Under the pieces are notes generated by a model, which made no database searches, had not been told where the DNA came from, and was given only the letters and a program-made list of their open reading frames with translations. A stretch of DNA of 64,000 bases from contig WPIO01000035.1 of NCBI GenBank assembly GCA_009760855.2, positions 1,832,501-1,896,500 of the forward strand. The letters are read 5' to 3'. Each line of letters opens with the position of its first letter. The stretch's first letter is position 1. The translations under genes and the position numbers were made by a program. The stretch comes from Cristatella mucedo. Lineage: Eukaryota; Bryozoa; Phylactolaemata; Cristatellidae. This document shows, piece after piece, positions 11,930 through 23,040 of the stretch.

Positions 11930-13310
11930 CATACAGAATAAATTAGATGGACCAGCTAAAGATTTTCATAAATGGCCTTTTTACACTTGATGTCATTCGA
12001 TATTCTATTCAGGAACGCCTACATAGTGGGAGGCTGACAACTGAAGAGTGATTGCAATGCATAGTGCCATGCCTTGCAGATGTTGTTAGTTCTGGCAAGT
12101 CCACTAGCCGCATCATTCCTCTTGTTCCTAGTTGGAATACTAAAGAGAGATTATCCCTACCATCTCCCCTTCCGAGCGGACGGCGTCTTGAATGTAGGAC
12201 TTCTCGAAGTAAGTCACCAGTTCTTCAATGCGTTCTTGTTTAGGCATGTCTTCCACTAGCTCGTCAAAGGCGCCTGCGACGTCGTTTTCAGGAACAAAGG
12301 CGAGAGCTGATAGGCATCTCACTTCGTGAGATGCCTATCAGCTCTCACAGTTATTCCTGAAAACCTTTCATCAGTTCCACATAATTCATTAGCTTTCACC
12401 AGATCCAAACCTTTTTATCAGTTGCATATGCAGCTTTTAGTCCGAGCTCTAAAACTTTCTAGAGCACACTTGGCTTCAGGTGGAAATATAAGTGACTTAT
12501 TCGAGCTGCACAATAAGCGGCTAGCAAAAGTTCATTGGTGACATTTCGAAATCCGTAAGAATATACCTCTGGGCTCCTTGCAGCATGAAATTTGTGACGA
12601 CGGGCATCAATAATTGATTAGTTGTCTGCCTCTTGTCAGGCAACAGACAGAACGGGGCAGCTGAGTGTATGCCCGAATCAATGACAAAGTGGGAGGTGTA
12701 GAGTTGATAGAATAAAGCTGGAACAACTTTGAATGTGCCATCGCCTAGCGACTGCTTAGCATGCATCATCCCATCTAGAGCAGTGTGATCGCCCATAACT
12801 ATAACTCTCAGCCCATTTATCGCCTTGCGAATCATGTAGTACTAAGTTGCTAAATTTGCTTGGTATTTTAAAAGTCGCATTGGTTGGTAGTGGTTGTAAC
12901 GTTGGCAGGTCGTTTGCTTAAATAGCTACTTTACTTCTATGCCGCCGAAACGCACGACACAGGGTGTCCTTCTTAATTAGGGCAACGAGAACATGATCAG
13001 GTAAGGTGGACATCACAGCAGCTTGACTCGTTGACGGTCGAGCAAGAGTCATCCCCTCTTTCATTTCTCCGACAGGTTTACGCACAAATGACTTTGACCA
13101 ATTTCCTTCATGAGTGTACTCGTTGAATCGGTTTATAACCATGTCGTCCAGCATCTTCACTCTTGCGCTGCACTTCAACGAGGTAAACTTGCAACATCTC
13201 ATTGTCACACCATTCTTCATAGTCTGCTTGTGGAACCAGTATTCGTGATTAACGAGAAGCAAAGTTCCCTTTCCTCTTTTTTTCACTTTATATTGCATGG
13301 TACCAGCCAC
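11930..13310 (-). pseudogene. Decayed FLYWCH-MULE transposase
   Basis: Minus strand, in order. A FLYWCH-type zinc finger lies at 13310-12918 (KKRGKGTLLLVNHEYWFHKQ, then Cys-Cys, Cys and a His in THEGNW). A linker follows. At 12835-12521 comes a MULE transposase core with DGTFKVVPALFYQLYT and YILTDFEMSP, where the D in DGTF and the D in TDFE are the expected catalytic acids. Next are a broken stretch with a FHL...KVLELGLK remnant (12500-12380), then RCLSALAFVPENDV and ELVEDMP (12322-12240), then GLARTNNICKAWHYALQSLF (about 12110-12050). This is the normal order for FLYWCH/MULE (Phantom-like) proteins. At least three frameshifts, several stops and the fold-back at 12284-12364 make it non-functional. 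No terminal inverted repeats were identified. Identification rests on remembered family motifs. Confidence 0.85.
12284..12364. repeat. 81-base fold-back inside the MULE relic
   Basis: Exact inverted repeat of 21 bases (12302-12322 and 12326-12346) with a three-base TTC loop. About eight mismatched bases follow on each side, then another exact 11-base pair (GTTTTCAGGAA at 12284-12294 and TTCCTGAAAAC at 12354-12364). Everything is symmetric about base 12324. Both arms encode RCLSAL..(V/I)PEN on opposite strands, so a short piece of the transposase was copied back inverted. Confidence 0.95.
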
Positions 13311-13803
13311 CTATCCAGCATAACACGTGCACAGGCAGAAGTAGCTATGTATGCCTACAACCAGTACATAATGTGTCACATGACGGGAAATTCCAGAAAA
13401 GCAATATCTATACTTACCGAGAAACGAAGTTGGTTTTCTCTTTCACTCTCGTCAAATGACACGGCAGCATCCATATCTCACTAGCCAACGGTATATGTGA
13501 TTTATGATAACTTTTCAAACAGTACATATGTGCAGTAAATGCAGCAACATTCCCGGGAATGACACGTCCTGCTGGTTAAATTCGGTGGTGCAACGTTATA
13601 ACACGTTCAACTGTCACTTCCTGTTCTGAATATATTGGTTTACATAACATTTTTGTATGAAAACCAAATTCCTATCATATCACCTAATGTGATTGTCACG
13701 GTCCAAATGTTATGGGTCGAGCAATCTGTGAGTGCAAAAGCCCATGGGTGAATTGGACAGGCAGGAATCGTCCGAGAGGGCAATCAACCTAGTGTCGAAT
13801 GCT

Positions 13804-13852
13804 CCCTGGGTTCGATCACCCGGGTCGAGCACCCCTGGGTCCAAACAGCCGG
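13804..13852 (+). repeat. Degenerate tandem repeat of a GGGTTCGA-like motif
   Basis: Three near-copies in a row: CCCTGGGTTCGATCA, CCCGGGTCGAGCAC and CCCTGGGTCCAAACA. Each resembles a pol III B box (GGTTCRANNCC). It is markedly GC-rich for this window. Confidence 0.6.
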
Positions 13853-14262
13853 GGAGGAAAAGTCTGTTTATCCTAAACTAGCCTAACTATATTCACGTTA
13901 AGACGAGGAATCATTTCAAAGGTGTTTCAAGCATTTGCCACAGAATATCAGTTAATGTGGCTTAGCATGGTTGGTTTTCTTACAGGTGAATGAAAGTGTA
14001 CCTAGTGTTTGCAAAACGAAATGACGAGACTTGTACAATCATCCTGAACCTTAGTTCTATATCGATCAGCCCAAAGGAAACGTCATAATATCCATTAGCT
14101 CATTTATTTCACATCAGAAAGGTACAACACAAATTTCACAATGTTTTCCTCGATTTTAGGTATCTAGCATTCATCGGTCGGCACAACGATGAAAATTTTT
14201 TTCCGACAACAATAGTCACAGTTTAAACTGCTCTTCGTGCTTGAGCACCACACTCAAATCAA

Positions 14263-14323
14263 GACCTGTGATAACCTATTATCTTTATGCTTGACCTGTT
14301 GATAACCTATTATCTTTATGCTT
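14263..14323 (+). repeat. 30-base tandem duplication
   Basis: Two adjacent copies of a unit running from GACCTGT to TTATGCTT. The core ATAACCTATTATCTTTATGC is identical in both, and one base is inserted in the second copy. Confidence 0.9.
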
Positions 14324-15205
14324 CCAATGCCTGAAATGAATAAAATCAGCTACACAAAGTAACTTAATTTGATATCACATGAAAAATAAAAGATAAACAT
14401 ATCTGTTGATTATAGGATTCTTGACCTCAGTTTCTACTTAAATTTGCAACCATAAGATTGTTTAGGCTTTCTTTAATAGCATGATTATTTTGGTGGGCTT
14501 CGGTTTCAGTACATTTAGTATGCCTGAAGTAAATTTTGGTCCAAGAATGGTGAATAATTTTATTTGACTCACGATTTTTAAATATTGTAGGATTTTAATA
14601 ACAGCATATTTAACCAGGGCTTCATCGGCTTTAACCAAGTAAAGAAAACTGAAAGCTATTATTTTGAAAAATTTCTTACGACAAATCTTGTAATGCAATC
14701 AATTATTACAAGTTTCAAGTACTTATTACCTATTCCATTTCACAAAGAAGTTCTCAAATTAGTACTGTATCTTAGTAAGATTACTACAAGTGAGTACCAA
14801 CGAAGGGTTACCATCTGAGCAATTTAACATCCCCAAGCAATTACAACCAAGGATTAAGGATTAGGCATACACATTATTTCATAGACGGTTGTCGGTTTGA
14901 CTAAATAGTTTAGCAGTGGTGGAAACAGTGGGCAGCAATTCAAATTTGCAATTATTAGCACTCTATTTCCACGGCCGTAAATATATCTTTCAAAACTTGG
15001 ATAGTATACAGGGAGTAAAAATTTTGCTTAAAATTTGATCACGTAACTTTATTTAAGATCTAATTAAATAATAATCAGAATGTCTAATGTCATTTTCCAA
15101 ACCTCCTATCTTTTTAAGTAGTTTCAAGCATTCACATCAAACTTTTTAAGCTCGGAAATACCTCTGGTACATATTGATTGTATTAGAAAAATCAGCGATG
15201 CCTGC

Positions 15206-15350
15206 TGAGCTGGTTTGGTCTAGTGGTTAAGGTGCTCGCCCCGACCAAGGTCAGACTGAGGTCGTGGGCTCGAGCCCCGAGGCATATGTGAAGCACCTGA
15301 ATAGAGATTAAGTTTTCATGGGGTGTTATGTAAATGAACTAAATATATTT
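15206..15350 (+). mobile_element. tRNA-derived SINE, family A
   Basis: Best-preserved head of the family: GAGCTGGTTTGGTCTAGTGG, then TTAAGGTGCTCGCC, then the B-box-like GGGCTCGAGCCC at 15266-15277. Its tail CATATGTGAAGCACCTGA, ATAGAGATTAAGTTTTC, GGGGTGTTATGTAAA aligns with the LINE family 1 end CAAATGTAAAGCGCCTAGAA, AGAGATTGAGTTCTC, GGGCGCTTTATCAAG. It lies 272 bases upstream of the first Ig exon. Confidence 0.75.
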
Positions 15351-15621
15351 TAAGCTGAATAAATAATTAAAGATCAGCTATCATTATTTAGAGACTAACT
15401 TGTGACTTAGTTCAATAATTCAAAAGTAGAAGAATAACGGATATGTGGGCTAGTCATGGCACAGGATTCCTGCAGAGCAAATCAATTTATGAGTTCCTTT
15501 TCCAAACGTTTTTGTAAATCTGAAACAATGTTTTATACCTTAGGCAATAAAAAGCACTACATTTTGTTGATGTAACTCTTTTCGAAAATTGTATTTGATT
15601 CCAGCTGAACTTGTAATTTAG

Positions 15622-16065
15622 GGTTATGTCTACACGTGGATCCGGGATCTATAGCAGGCGGCTTTCGTGTGGTGACAACTAATCAAAATCTTACTATCGA
15701 TTGCCGCATGAACTTTCAAGTGCGAAGAACAGCGAATCAGGTGACATTTCAATACAGAAAGCTGAATCAACCTCACACCACACTAGAGGGCCTCAGGACT
15801 GGAACTCAGCAGATAACCTTTTTTACTGAGGATTGGACACCTAAACGTTTAGTATCGTTCACTGGAGACATGTTCTCTTCCTATGCTAAGACTGGGAGGC
15901 CGATAAGATGTCGAACAGTGAACTACGACTATGGCTGTGAGATTAACCTGGGTCCGGCCACTACATATAATGCTGGCCTATACCGATGCATGTATCATTC
16001 AACTTTGGAAACTGATACCATCATAACACACCCAGGGCAATTCGATCCTATTCTGGTAATATTGG
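15622..16065 (+). CDS. Ig-like domain exon D1 (V-like)
   Basis: One complete exon: acceptor TGTAATTTAG before 15622, donor G|GTAAGC after 16065. It is 444 bases, phase 1 at both ends. Counting from the first whole codon, Cys27 (in LTIDC) is the likely B-strand cysteine and Cys122 (in TTYNAGLYRC) the F-strand cysteine. The N/D-A-G-x-Y-x-C pattern is the Ig V/I-set hallmark. The Cys-Cys distance of 95 residues is long for a V domain, and two further cysteines (Cys96, Cys105) may form an extra bridge in an insertion. A glycosylation sequon NLT is at residue 22. It should be extracellular. The GTG at 15636 is internal and is not the start; no initiator or signal peptide lies in this exon. Likely the first visible domain of an IgSF receptor or secreted protein. 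Ligand unknown. Confidence 0.8.
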
Positions 16066-19000
16066 GTAAGCAGACATAATTATCTTTTTTTCATTGTATG
16101 TGCAGATGATGGCTTACTATTTTATTACTATTAATCTGTAAGATATTTTTTCTTTCAAAGCTCCTTTAGTTTCCTTCAGTGCATATGGAGTAAATATCAT
16201 TTTACAAATCTTATCTCAGATTTTAAATTTTTATTATGTGATCATCTTCAAAGTAATCATTGTTTAAAAAATCGTTCAGAATACAAATGCAATTAGCTAG
16301 CAGCGTGCCTGAGCAATGAAGAGAAATATTTTCGTTGATGTACTAGATGCACTTCTACGACTTTTTTCTAAGTGTTAAGCTTGATCTGCCACAAGTACTG
16401 ATAAACAAGCTATGGCGTTAGGGTAGTTTTGTGGGGAATCAGTTGAAGTTTCATCGCTTTATTACATAAAAGGAAGTGAATGGGTGTCATGAGCTCAGAA
16501 GTCAGTAAGTCGGGTGCTTACAAAGCCCAGAGAACACAAGTATCATATTCAGGGATTAACTTGCCAGAAATCAGGCATGGTGACTCCAACTGAAGTACTG
16601 ACCATTATCAAACTTGTTCATAATAAATGTTCCAATTGCATCTGTGCAGTGACTAGGATAAAGATATTCTCGCATATGGTACTCAAAACAAGAAATATTT
16701 AAAATAATTTGTGATGCACCTATTAGTCACTACCTACCAGAAATCCGTCTTCCAAGGGACCATAAAACCCTTAGACCATCATGCGTTCGAGCTATCTAAA
16801 GATAAGCTGTGAAACCTATACAATTTTATGTATACAATTGTATTAAATATATACACCTATACCATTTTACAATTTTAAGCATTGTTTCAGCCACACAATC
16901 CCAAATAAATCTCTCGCTTCTCCTCAGAATCGGGTAAAATCTTGAGGTTTGGTAATTGCTTTGGTTCCCATCAAATCCAAAGGACATCCTATTGCAAAGC
17001 CGGTTATTGACTGCCTATTCAATTAGCCTGCTAGTTGTCTGCTCATTTTAAAGAAATGGGATTTTTATCTGTGATCAAGCTTTCAAAGAGAAGTCGGATG
17101 CATTTCTACTAATCTAGTTGCATATAGTGCCCTGCTCTGGTGGCTTTTTTCTGAAATTACCCCCCTGTTTTTTTTATCTTTCACACCTTGTGGTCTGACA
17201 AGGTGGTACTAATGGTTGTAGTCAATGTTAAAGAATTAGTTGGCATTATGAATTGCCGCTTTATTCACGTGCAATCTATTAGAAATGTAAGTCATGTGTC
17301 TTCATAAAAGAATATCTAGCTCCCAGTCAGGATATACTAACCTTAATTTGCCATTGTAAGTCGGTATATCCTAACTGATAATTCTTATGAATAACTCAAT
17401 TACACTTGCATGTCCTTCAAAAAGTAATTGCAAAAATGAGGCAACAGCATACGCCATCATTATTCAAGCAAAAACCTGCCCCATCCGTTTCTGGCCAGCC
17501 TATATGACTTTATTTTGGTAAAGTACTGTAATAGTAATGCTCACATAATTAGCCATGTCCTCAATCTCTTTCTAAATAATTATATTTTTCTGGCTGACCT
17601 CATTGTGAGCTGGCTGCCACCTAAAGAAATCGCTCAGTCTTGTCAACTGTTTCTTTTCTGTATAACTTGCAACCTATCATGAGGTATTTCAATTAATAGA
17701 AATGAAGATCACTGATCCAGGTTTACGTTTTAAATGTGATGTTAGTTCTCGACTTTTAAATCTGCATGTAGACTCGGCTAACAGACTCAATACAGGCACA
17801 ATTAAAGTGAACGTAAATGGTAACATCGTTCATAGCAGCATGATAGCATAGCGCAATTGGCTATAAATGGTCTTAAATATGTTTTTCAATTATCCAAAGA
17901 AGTTCAAGAGATATGCCTTGTTCAGCAAAAGCTCGTAGGCAGTTTTTACAGGCTGGATCAAATAATGCTTGACCTAATTCCCATGACAGGCTTCCTCATA
18001 GCCCTCATCAGAAGCATTGAAAAACACGAGCTTCGCTTTTGTCTAACAAATTAAAATTATGCCCGTCAAAACAAACTCTGGGTGGATTTTAAAGGTTGAT
18101 AACAATGTGCTTGGAAAATCTGTGGATCAAACTTCACAGATAATAATTGCTATTCTAATTTTCAGCTTTTTTAGGAAACGTGTAGGTATTTTGCGTCTTT
18201 CCCTAAACCTACATCCAAATAAATGAATTATGGAGCTCTACTGAAACTCTTCTTAAGGGATGAATCATCCAAGGTTTCTTCTTGACTTGTTGCTGCAAAA
18301 GTAAAGTCAGTTAAAAACTGAAAGTCTCCAAAACGCCATACGTCATCCTTTAATTTATTTCTGAAGGCCACAGAAGCAAAGTCGTAGCTGAGATCAGTAA
18401 TGATTCTCAGAGAAATTGTTCGCACTTAAGTCATTCATATCGACCAACATTGGATTAATATAAGTAAAAGACCTGCATTAAATTAACATAACATTGCAAA
18501 CTCTAGCAAACTTTCTGGCTTTTCAGTACCACGTTTTTCAGCTTAATTTTTTGTGAAGCTACCTTGAACAAGTCTCGAAAGATTTTTAGAGGAAGTTGAG
18601 AAACAGAAAGTGCTATGAAATCATATTAGCTTCCAGCAGCACCACTCCTTTGACACCCATTTCCTCCATGCAAAAAATAGGATTGTAGGTAAAGGGGATG
18701 TTGGGATGGGGCTGAGCAAGCCAGCTAGATCAATCGATTGTGTTTATCTAGTTATATGCTAGTTATCGTTAAACTTAGTATCGTTCTCAATCATTCAAGC
18801 AATAATGAATTGATGAATAAAGGACAATATTAGGTAAAAAAAAAAGTAGCCCCATCGTGTTTAAAACGTTACTCGATATCCATAGCTTGAGAATGTTTGG
18901 TCTCACCAAACAGGTCATTAACTTGTGTAGTGAAGTCATAGTTCATCAACCGTTCCTACGGCTTGTAAATTTGTACTGAGCCACAGTTTATACGTAATTT

Positions 19001-19825
19001 AAGTGAATGGGATCATGTATCAATTTCTTTCTATCGAAAATCAGCTGAGTTTGTCGTCTAACACCTCTGGATCAGCTGCACCGATAGACTAACTGTATGC
19101 TGGCCTTCCAAACTTTCACCAATAAAGACAATATCGCTTCCTTAACTTCAAAAACGATAGATCCGTAATTGAAACTAATAATACACAGCTAATGGGTGAT
19201 ATAAAGAGAAACCTTTTTCTTCCAGTAGGTATCGTTGTAGGGCCATCACTCGCATTGCAAATTTAGATGCCCTCCTTGTTATTCAGATACCATTTCATCC
19301 GATGTCTACCTATGATTACGGACTAACTACCATGTGGCTTACAAAAATCTTCACAGTCTCCCAAATTCTGTCCAGCCTATGTAATTACTATTTCATTGTG
19401 GCTCTGACACTAAAGAATTAAACATAGCCACAGCGATCAATAATAGATATAGCAGCAATGCTAGTTATGCATTTTCTAAAGGTTCTACCGTGTTTCTCCT
19501 GAAGTGGTGCCAACTTCCAGGCAATCAAGTAATTAAGAGTAGAGATTTTGAACTGATCATAAAGACCCACTTTTCCTGGGCTCCGTCGTATTTATCTAAA
19601 GAGCTGCTCCAGTTTCAGCACATTCATGCCTCCAAGTTCTCTTTCGATAACAAAATACCTTAACAGTCATCCTATGTATAGCCGATGGCCAACTCAAATT
19701 ATGCTCTGCAGATCATTGAAAGCATAGCTAAATTTCGTAACTTATACATGAATACTTGTATCCATGCTGCCGAAGTTTAACATCCTGTCCAGTGTTCACA
19801 GTCTGCTACCTATGTGCTAGTGACT
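16066..19825 (+). other. Intron between D1 and D2, first part
   Basis: About 3.8 kb without a convincing exon or datable transposon. A weak fold-back lies at 17305-17395. Short open frames at 16514 and 17857, and on the minus strand at 18228-18425, show no recognisable domain. Confidence 0.5.
17305..17395. repeat. Imperfect fold-back
   Basis: AGTCAGGATATACTAAC near 17320 pairs with GTCGGTATATCCTAACT near 17362 (about 14 of 17 bases). The arms continue outward with CATAAAAGAATATC against GATAATTCTTATG, with a gap. It may be a small non-autonomous element remnant. Confidence 0.5.
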
Positions 19826-19945
19826 TAATAATAATAATAATAATATTGCACTTGATAAAGCGCCCTCAGAGAACTTAATCTCTTTCTAGGCGCTTTACAT
19901 TTGCTGCAAAGTGATACGCAATAGAATAGTACTTAAGAAATGTCC
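19826..19945 (-). mobile_element. LINE family 1 3' tail, truncated, little decayed
   Basis: Reversed tail: (AAT)n, CTTGATAAAGCGCCCTCAGA, GAACTTAATCTCTTTCTAGG, CGCTTTACATTTGCTGCAAA. It is nearly identical over this block to the tail at 46430, so both are probably among the younger insertions. Nothing of the ORF is present. Confidence 0.9.
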
Positions 19946-21499
19946 TCTAGCTTTAGCTATGCTCGTACGTTTTTTTATTGAAAGAGATACATTTGTGCAA
20001 CTTTAGAAGGGCCATCAACGAAGCCGATCTTTTTAGGTGATAAGCCTATTATAGAAAACTGGCCGTTGGAGCTCCAACTGATTGGTTGTGTGTTTTAAGA
20101 GTCACGACAACTACGTACTACGCCAGGCAAAACATATCTATGAATCTAAGAATTGTCTAGGTAAAACTTAGTCAGCATGGTTCGAATGTGGCTTCATTCA
20201 ATTACAAACCTGACAAGGAGGTTATTCAGGCAACTAAATTCTAAGAAAAAGCATACAATTAACCAGTCGGGGGTAAACGAATCAAGAAATTCACCAGTCA
20301 AGGGAAGAGTAGTTACTGCAATTTAGTGAGAAATTACTTCAAGTCTTGACCGAATTTGCATTCTAAAACTGTCCAACATTGCACTCTGAGCATTTTTTAT
20401 TGCTTTAACGGAATTACGGATTGGTTCGAGTAACTTATTTTTAAGATAGCTATATACCTAATCCCTAAGCCTACTTAGTCTTTGTCTTCTTTAATTGATG
20501 AGGTCAAAACTTTGCAATTTTAAACAGCTAAACGAAGGGAAAATTGACAATGTAGTTAAAGTAACAATCAATTGACATTTAGGAATAGATCATGCAACTG
20601 ACACTACATCGATTTGCTTAAGGAGCTATATTTGACAAGGTAGTTTAAATACTTGTTTCCCATCTTCGTGATAACGCTTTTTTTCTTCCCGTCATCTACT
20701 TACACTCATTTTGTTTAAACTCCATGCTTCGATTAAGCCGCTTGGGCTTTGCAAAGCATATATTTGGTGTGGCCTATGAACTTAGGTGCCGACTTGTCAA
20801 CTCTAAATATATTCACAAGCTGAGCAGGATGCCATCTGATAACAAATTATAGGCAAGATTGTGTCTTGATTTTACCTTGGCGGGGTGAGACTAAACATTG
20901 TAGCAATGCATGGTTAAAAATATAACTCTATGGTACCGCATTTTGGAAATATACATGGAATAATATCGGCTAACAACGAAAGTGACTCTGAGGCCTTTTA
21001 GCATGTACAAGACCTAAACGCATATACATCCTTCCAAGCGATAAGCAAGCAAGAGTATATGCAATCAACGGTTGTGCAAGCTTCCAAAAAATCCTGATGA
21101 GTAGCAGTTACACTATTTTCGCATTAGAAAACTTGTTAAGTTCGGAGAGAAAATCTACATAATCTTAGAAACTCTTATTCCGGACCCTCAAAAACCAGTG
21201 TTATTATTAGGGCTCCGACCGTCTCCTAACCTCACTGGTTTGTATTCCATTTATCGACCTCATACTGGACTTTTTTGAGCTCTGTTACACTCTAAGACAA
21301 TGAGCTTAGGCTAGTGTCCGACTTTCCTACGGATTCCATACAATAGCAGTTACACGTTATGCATGCTATTGGTGGTAAAAGTAAAATGGTATGCAGCAGC
21401 TCATATAACGTAATATATCTCAGTCTGTAATTGAAAAAAACAGTACAGACTAAGTGGGATTTACACAGTAGAGTTGTGTAGCTCATTCAGAGCCTAAGC
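19946..21499 (+). other. Intron between D1 and D2, second part
   Basis: About 1.5 kb. I see no exon-like segment or repeat that I can name. Confidence 0.5.
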
Positions 21500-23040
21500 A
21501 GGTTAAGTTATGCAGTCGGTACCGAAAGACTTTATGTGGCCCAACAAAGGAAAAGTGGGAAGCAAAACAAATTTAGGAAGGCAAATAGAGGAAGTGATAA
21601 GCACGGAAGCCACAGCCCAGGACCCCTGATAAAGATGAGTCATTGTCGGGAGTATGAGACTAGTTGTCGTTGCATAGGAATTATTTAATCGATTTCTGCA
21701 ATATTGGACCATCAGAGCTAAAGCTTTTGTGGCCAACGGTCTTTAAGTGGAAGAATGGAATAGCTACTTCATTTTCCATGCAGAACCTGAGGGCGTTGAA
21801 GTGGGTGAAACTAATGCAGCAGTTCAGCTAAATACGAAGGAGCAAAGCAGTCGCTGGCCTTGTGGGTCAGCATAAGAACTTTTCTCTGTAACTTTTGATC
21901 AACTGGCAGCCATCACAGCTCTCTTAGCAGAGGATGCACGAGATCACGGCTCTCGAACTAGAAAACTAGCCTCTCAGCCATATTAATGGCAAACTGCAGT
22001 GGCCTAGTTGCTTTCTTTGGTAGCCCAGTCAGAAGGGAATTTCAGCAATCAAACCGAGCCAGAACTGAGGAGCTAGTTAATTTACAGCAAACTACTGTGG
22101 AAGACAGCTCCTAATCTTAGATAAGGATTGAAGTTGATAGCAGGAAGTAGAAGCAGTCTTCTGAATGAAGATTTGGAAATTAAGCAGCTGTCGAAAAAGG
22201 CACTAACAATTTTGAAAGCAAGCTGATGGTCAAACTGCAGCATCAACTATTAGAAGAGAAAAACTTCTTAATCCAACCACATGCTCAGGATGTCTTATGC
22301 ACAGCACTTCATTTGTAAAGTCATTGGTTTCAGGTAGTATTCCGACATCCAGAATCTAATGCTGACGAGACAAGCATTCAGCGTATCAGTTGCTGGAGCA
22401 GGTACAAGTGGATTGAATGGCAAATGCATCTGATTATCGTAAGCATAAAGCGATATCCTTTTCCATGGGCCATAATCACTTATCCCAGGGATAGAGTTTT
22501 GTTGGAAAACTGCAAGCAACAGAGGAAGGACCGTTAAGGGACTCCATGGATGACCCGTTTCGTGTGTTGGACCTGGCCCCAGCACGACACCCATTAAACA
22601 CCATCAGACAGATCGGCATTTTCAACCGCTTAAGTAGAACTTTGTCGCCAACGGTGTGGAAAGCAGCAGGTAGATCTAACTGAGCTAAAATCTTTAATAA
22701 TATCGTCATTGTCGCCACATGAAAAGTCGTAGGTAACACAGAGGAGGGCAGTTTCAGGTGAGTGCTGCCTCTTGAACACTGACCGAAATATTTCTGTCAT
22801 TTAATTCTTTATAATATGTGCAACCAGCTGCTTAGAAGAAGGTTTTTCAATAATATTTGACAAGAAAGGAAAATGGGAAACAGATTAATAGTGGACAATG
22901 TCCCCTGTCTCTAATCCTGACTTTTGAAGTATGGGTCAGACTATAGTCAATCGGAAGGACACGGACACAACCTATTTTCCAGAGAAGCATTAAGAATTTT
23001 TTGTAGCAGGGCTAAGTTGTTAAACCAGTGAAAGCCACAG
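21500..23040 (-). mobile_element. LINE family 2 copy, degenerate
   Basis: Minus strand, reading upward from 23040. RT text after motif B includes LGPGPTHETG and a decayed YADD region (SLYAYDNQMHLPFNPL at about 22440). It is followed by ATDTLNACLVSIRFWMSEYY, which matches the AAPKNLNACLP and ATEKLNACN stretch of the copies at 51.9 and 38.2 kb. The C-terminal ASDCFAPSYLAELLH region lies at 21800-21860, and the end of the ORF (NNSYATTTSLILPTMTHLYQ) at 21600-21670. Many stops and frameshifts. It sits inside the D1-D2 intron in antisense. Confidence 0.8.

Larger units (their letters stand above)
13311..15205. other. No gene recognised; small repeats
   Basis: About 1.9 kb upstream of the first Ig exon. 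It holds a small GC-rich repeat at 13804-13852 and a 30-base tandem duplication at 14263-14323. If the first Ig exon has a leader exon in this stretch, I could not identify it. Confidence 0.5.

Noticed and set aside
12326-12541. Plus-strand frame starting MRCLSAL
   Set aside because: It is the mirror of the MULE peptide produced by the fold-back at 12284-12364, then reads antisense to the relic.
15206-15290. tRNA gene
   Set aside because: A and B boxes are present, but no full cloverleaf or anticodon arm can be drawn and the sequence recurs with a LINE-like tail; it is a SINE head. The same applies to 8156, 11360, 23875, 27781 and 54759.
18228-18425. 65-codon minus-strand frame
   Set aside because: The peptide looks mildly plausible but has no recognised motif, splice sites or neighbours in support.
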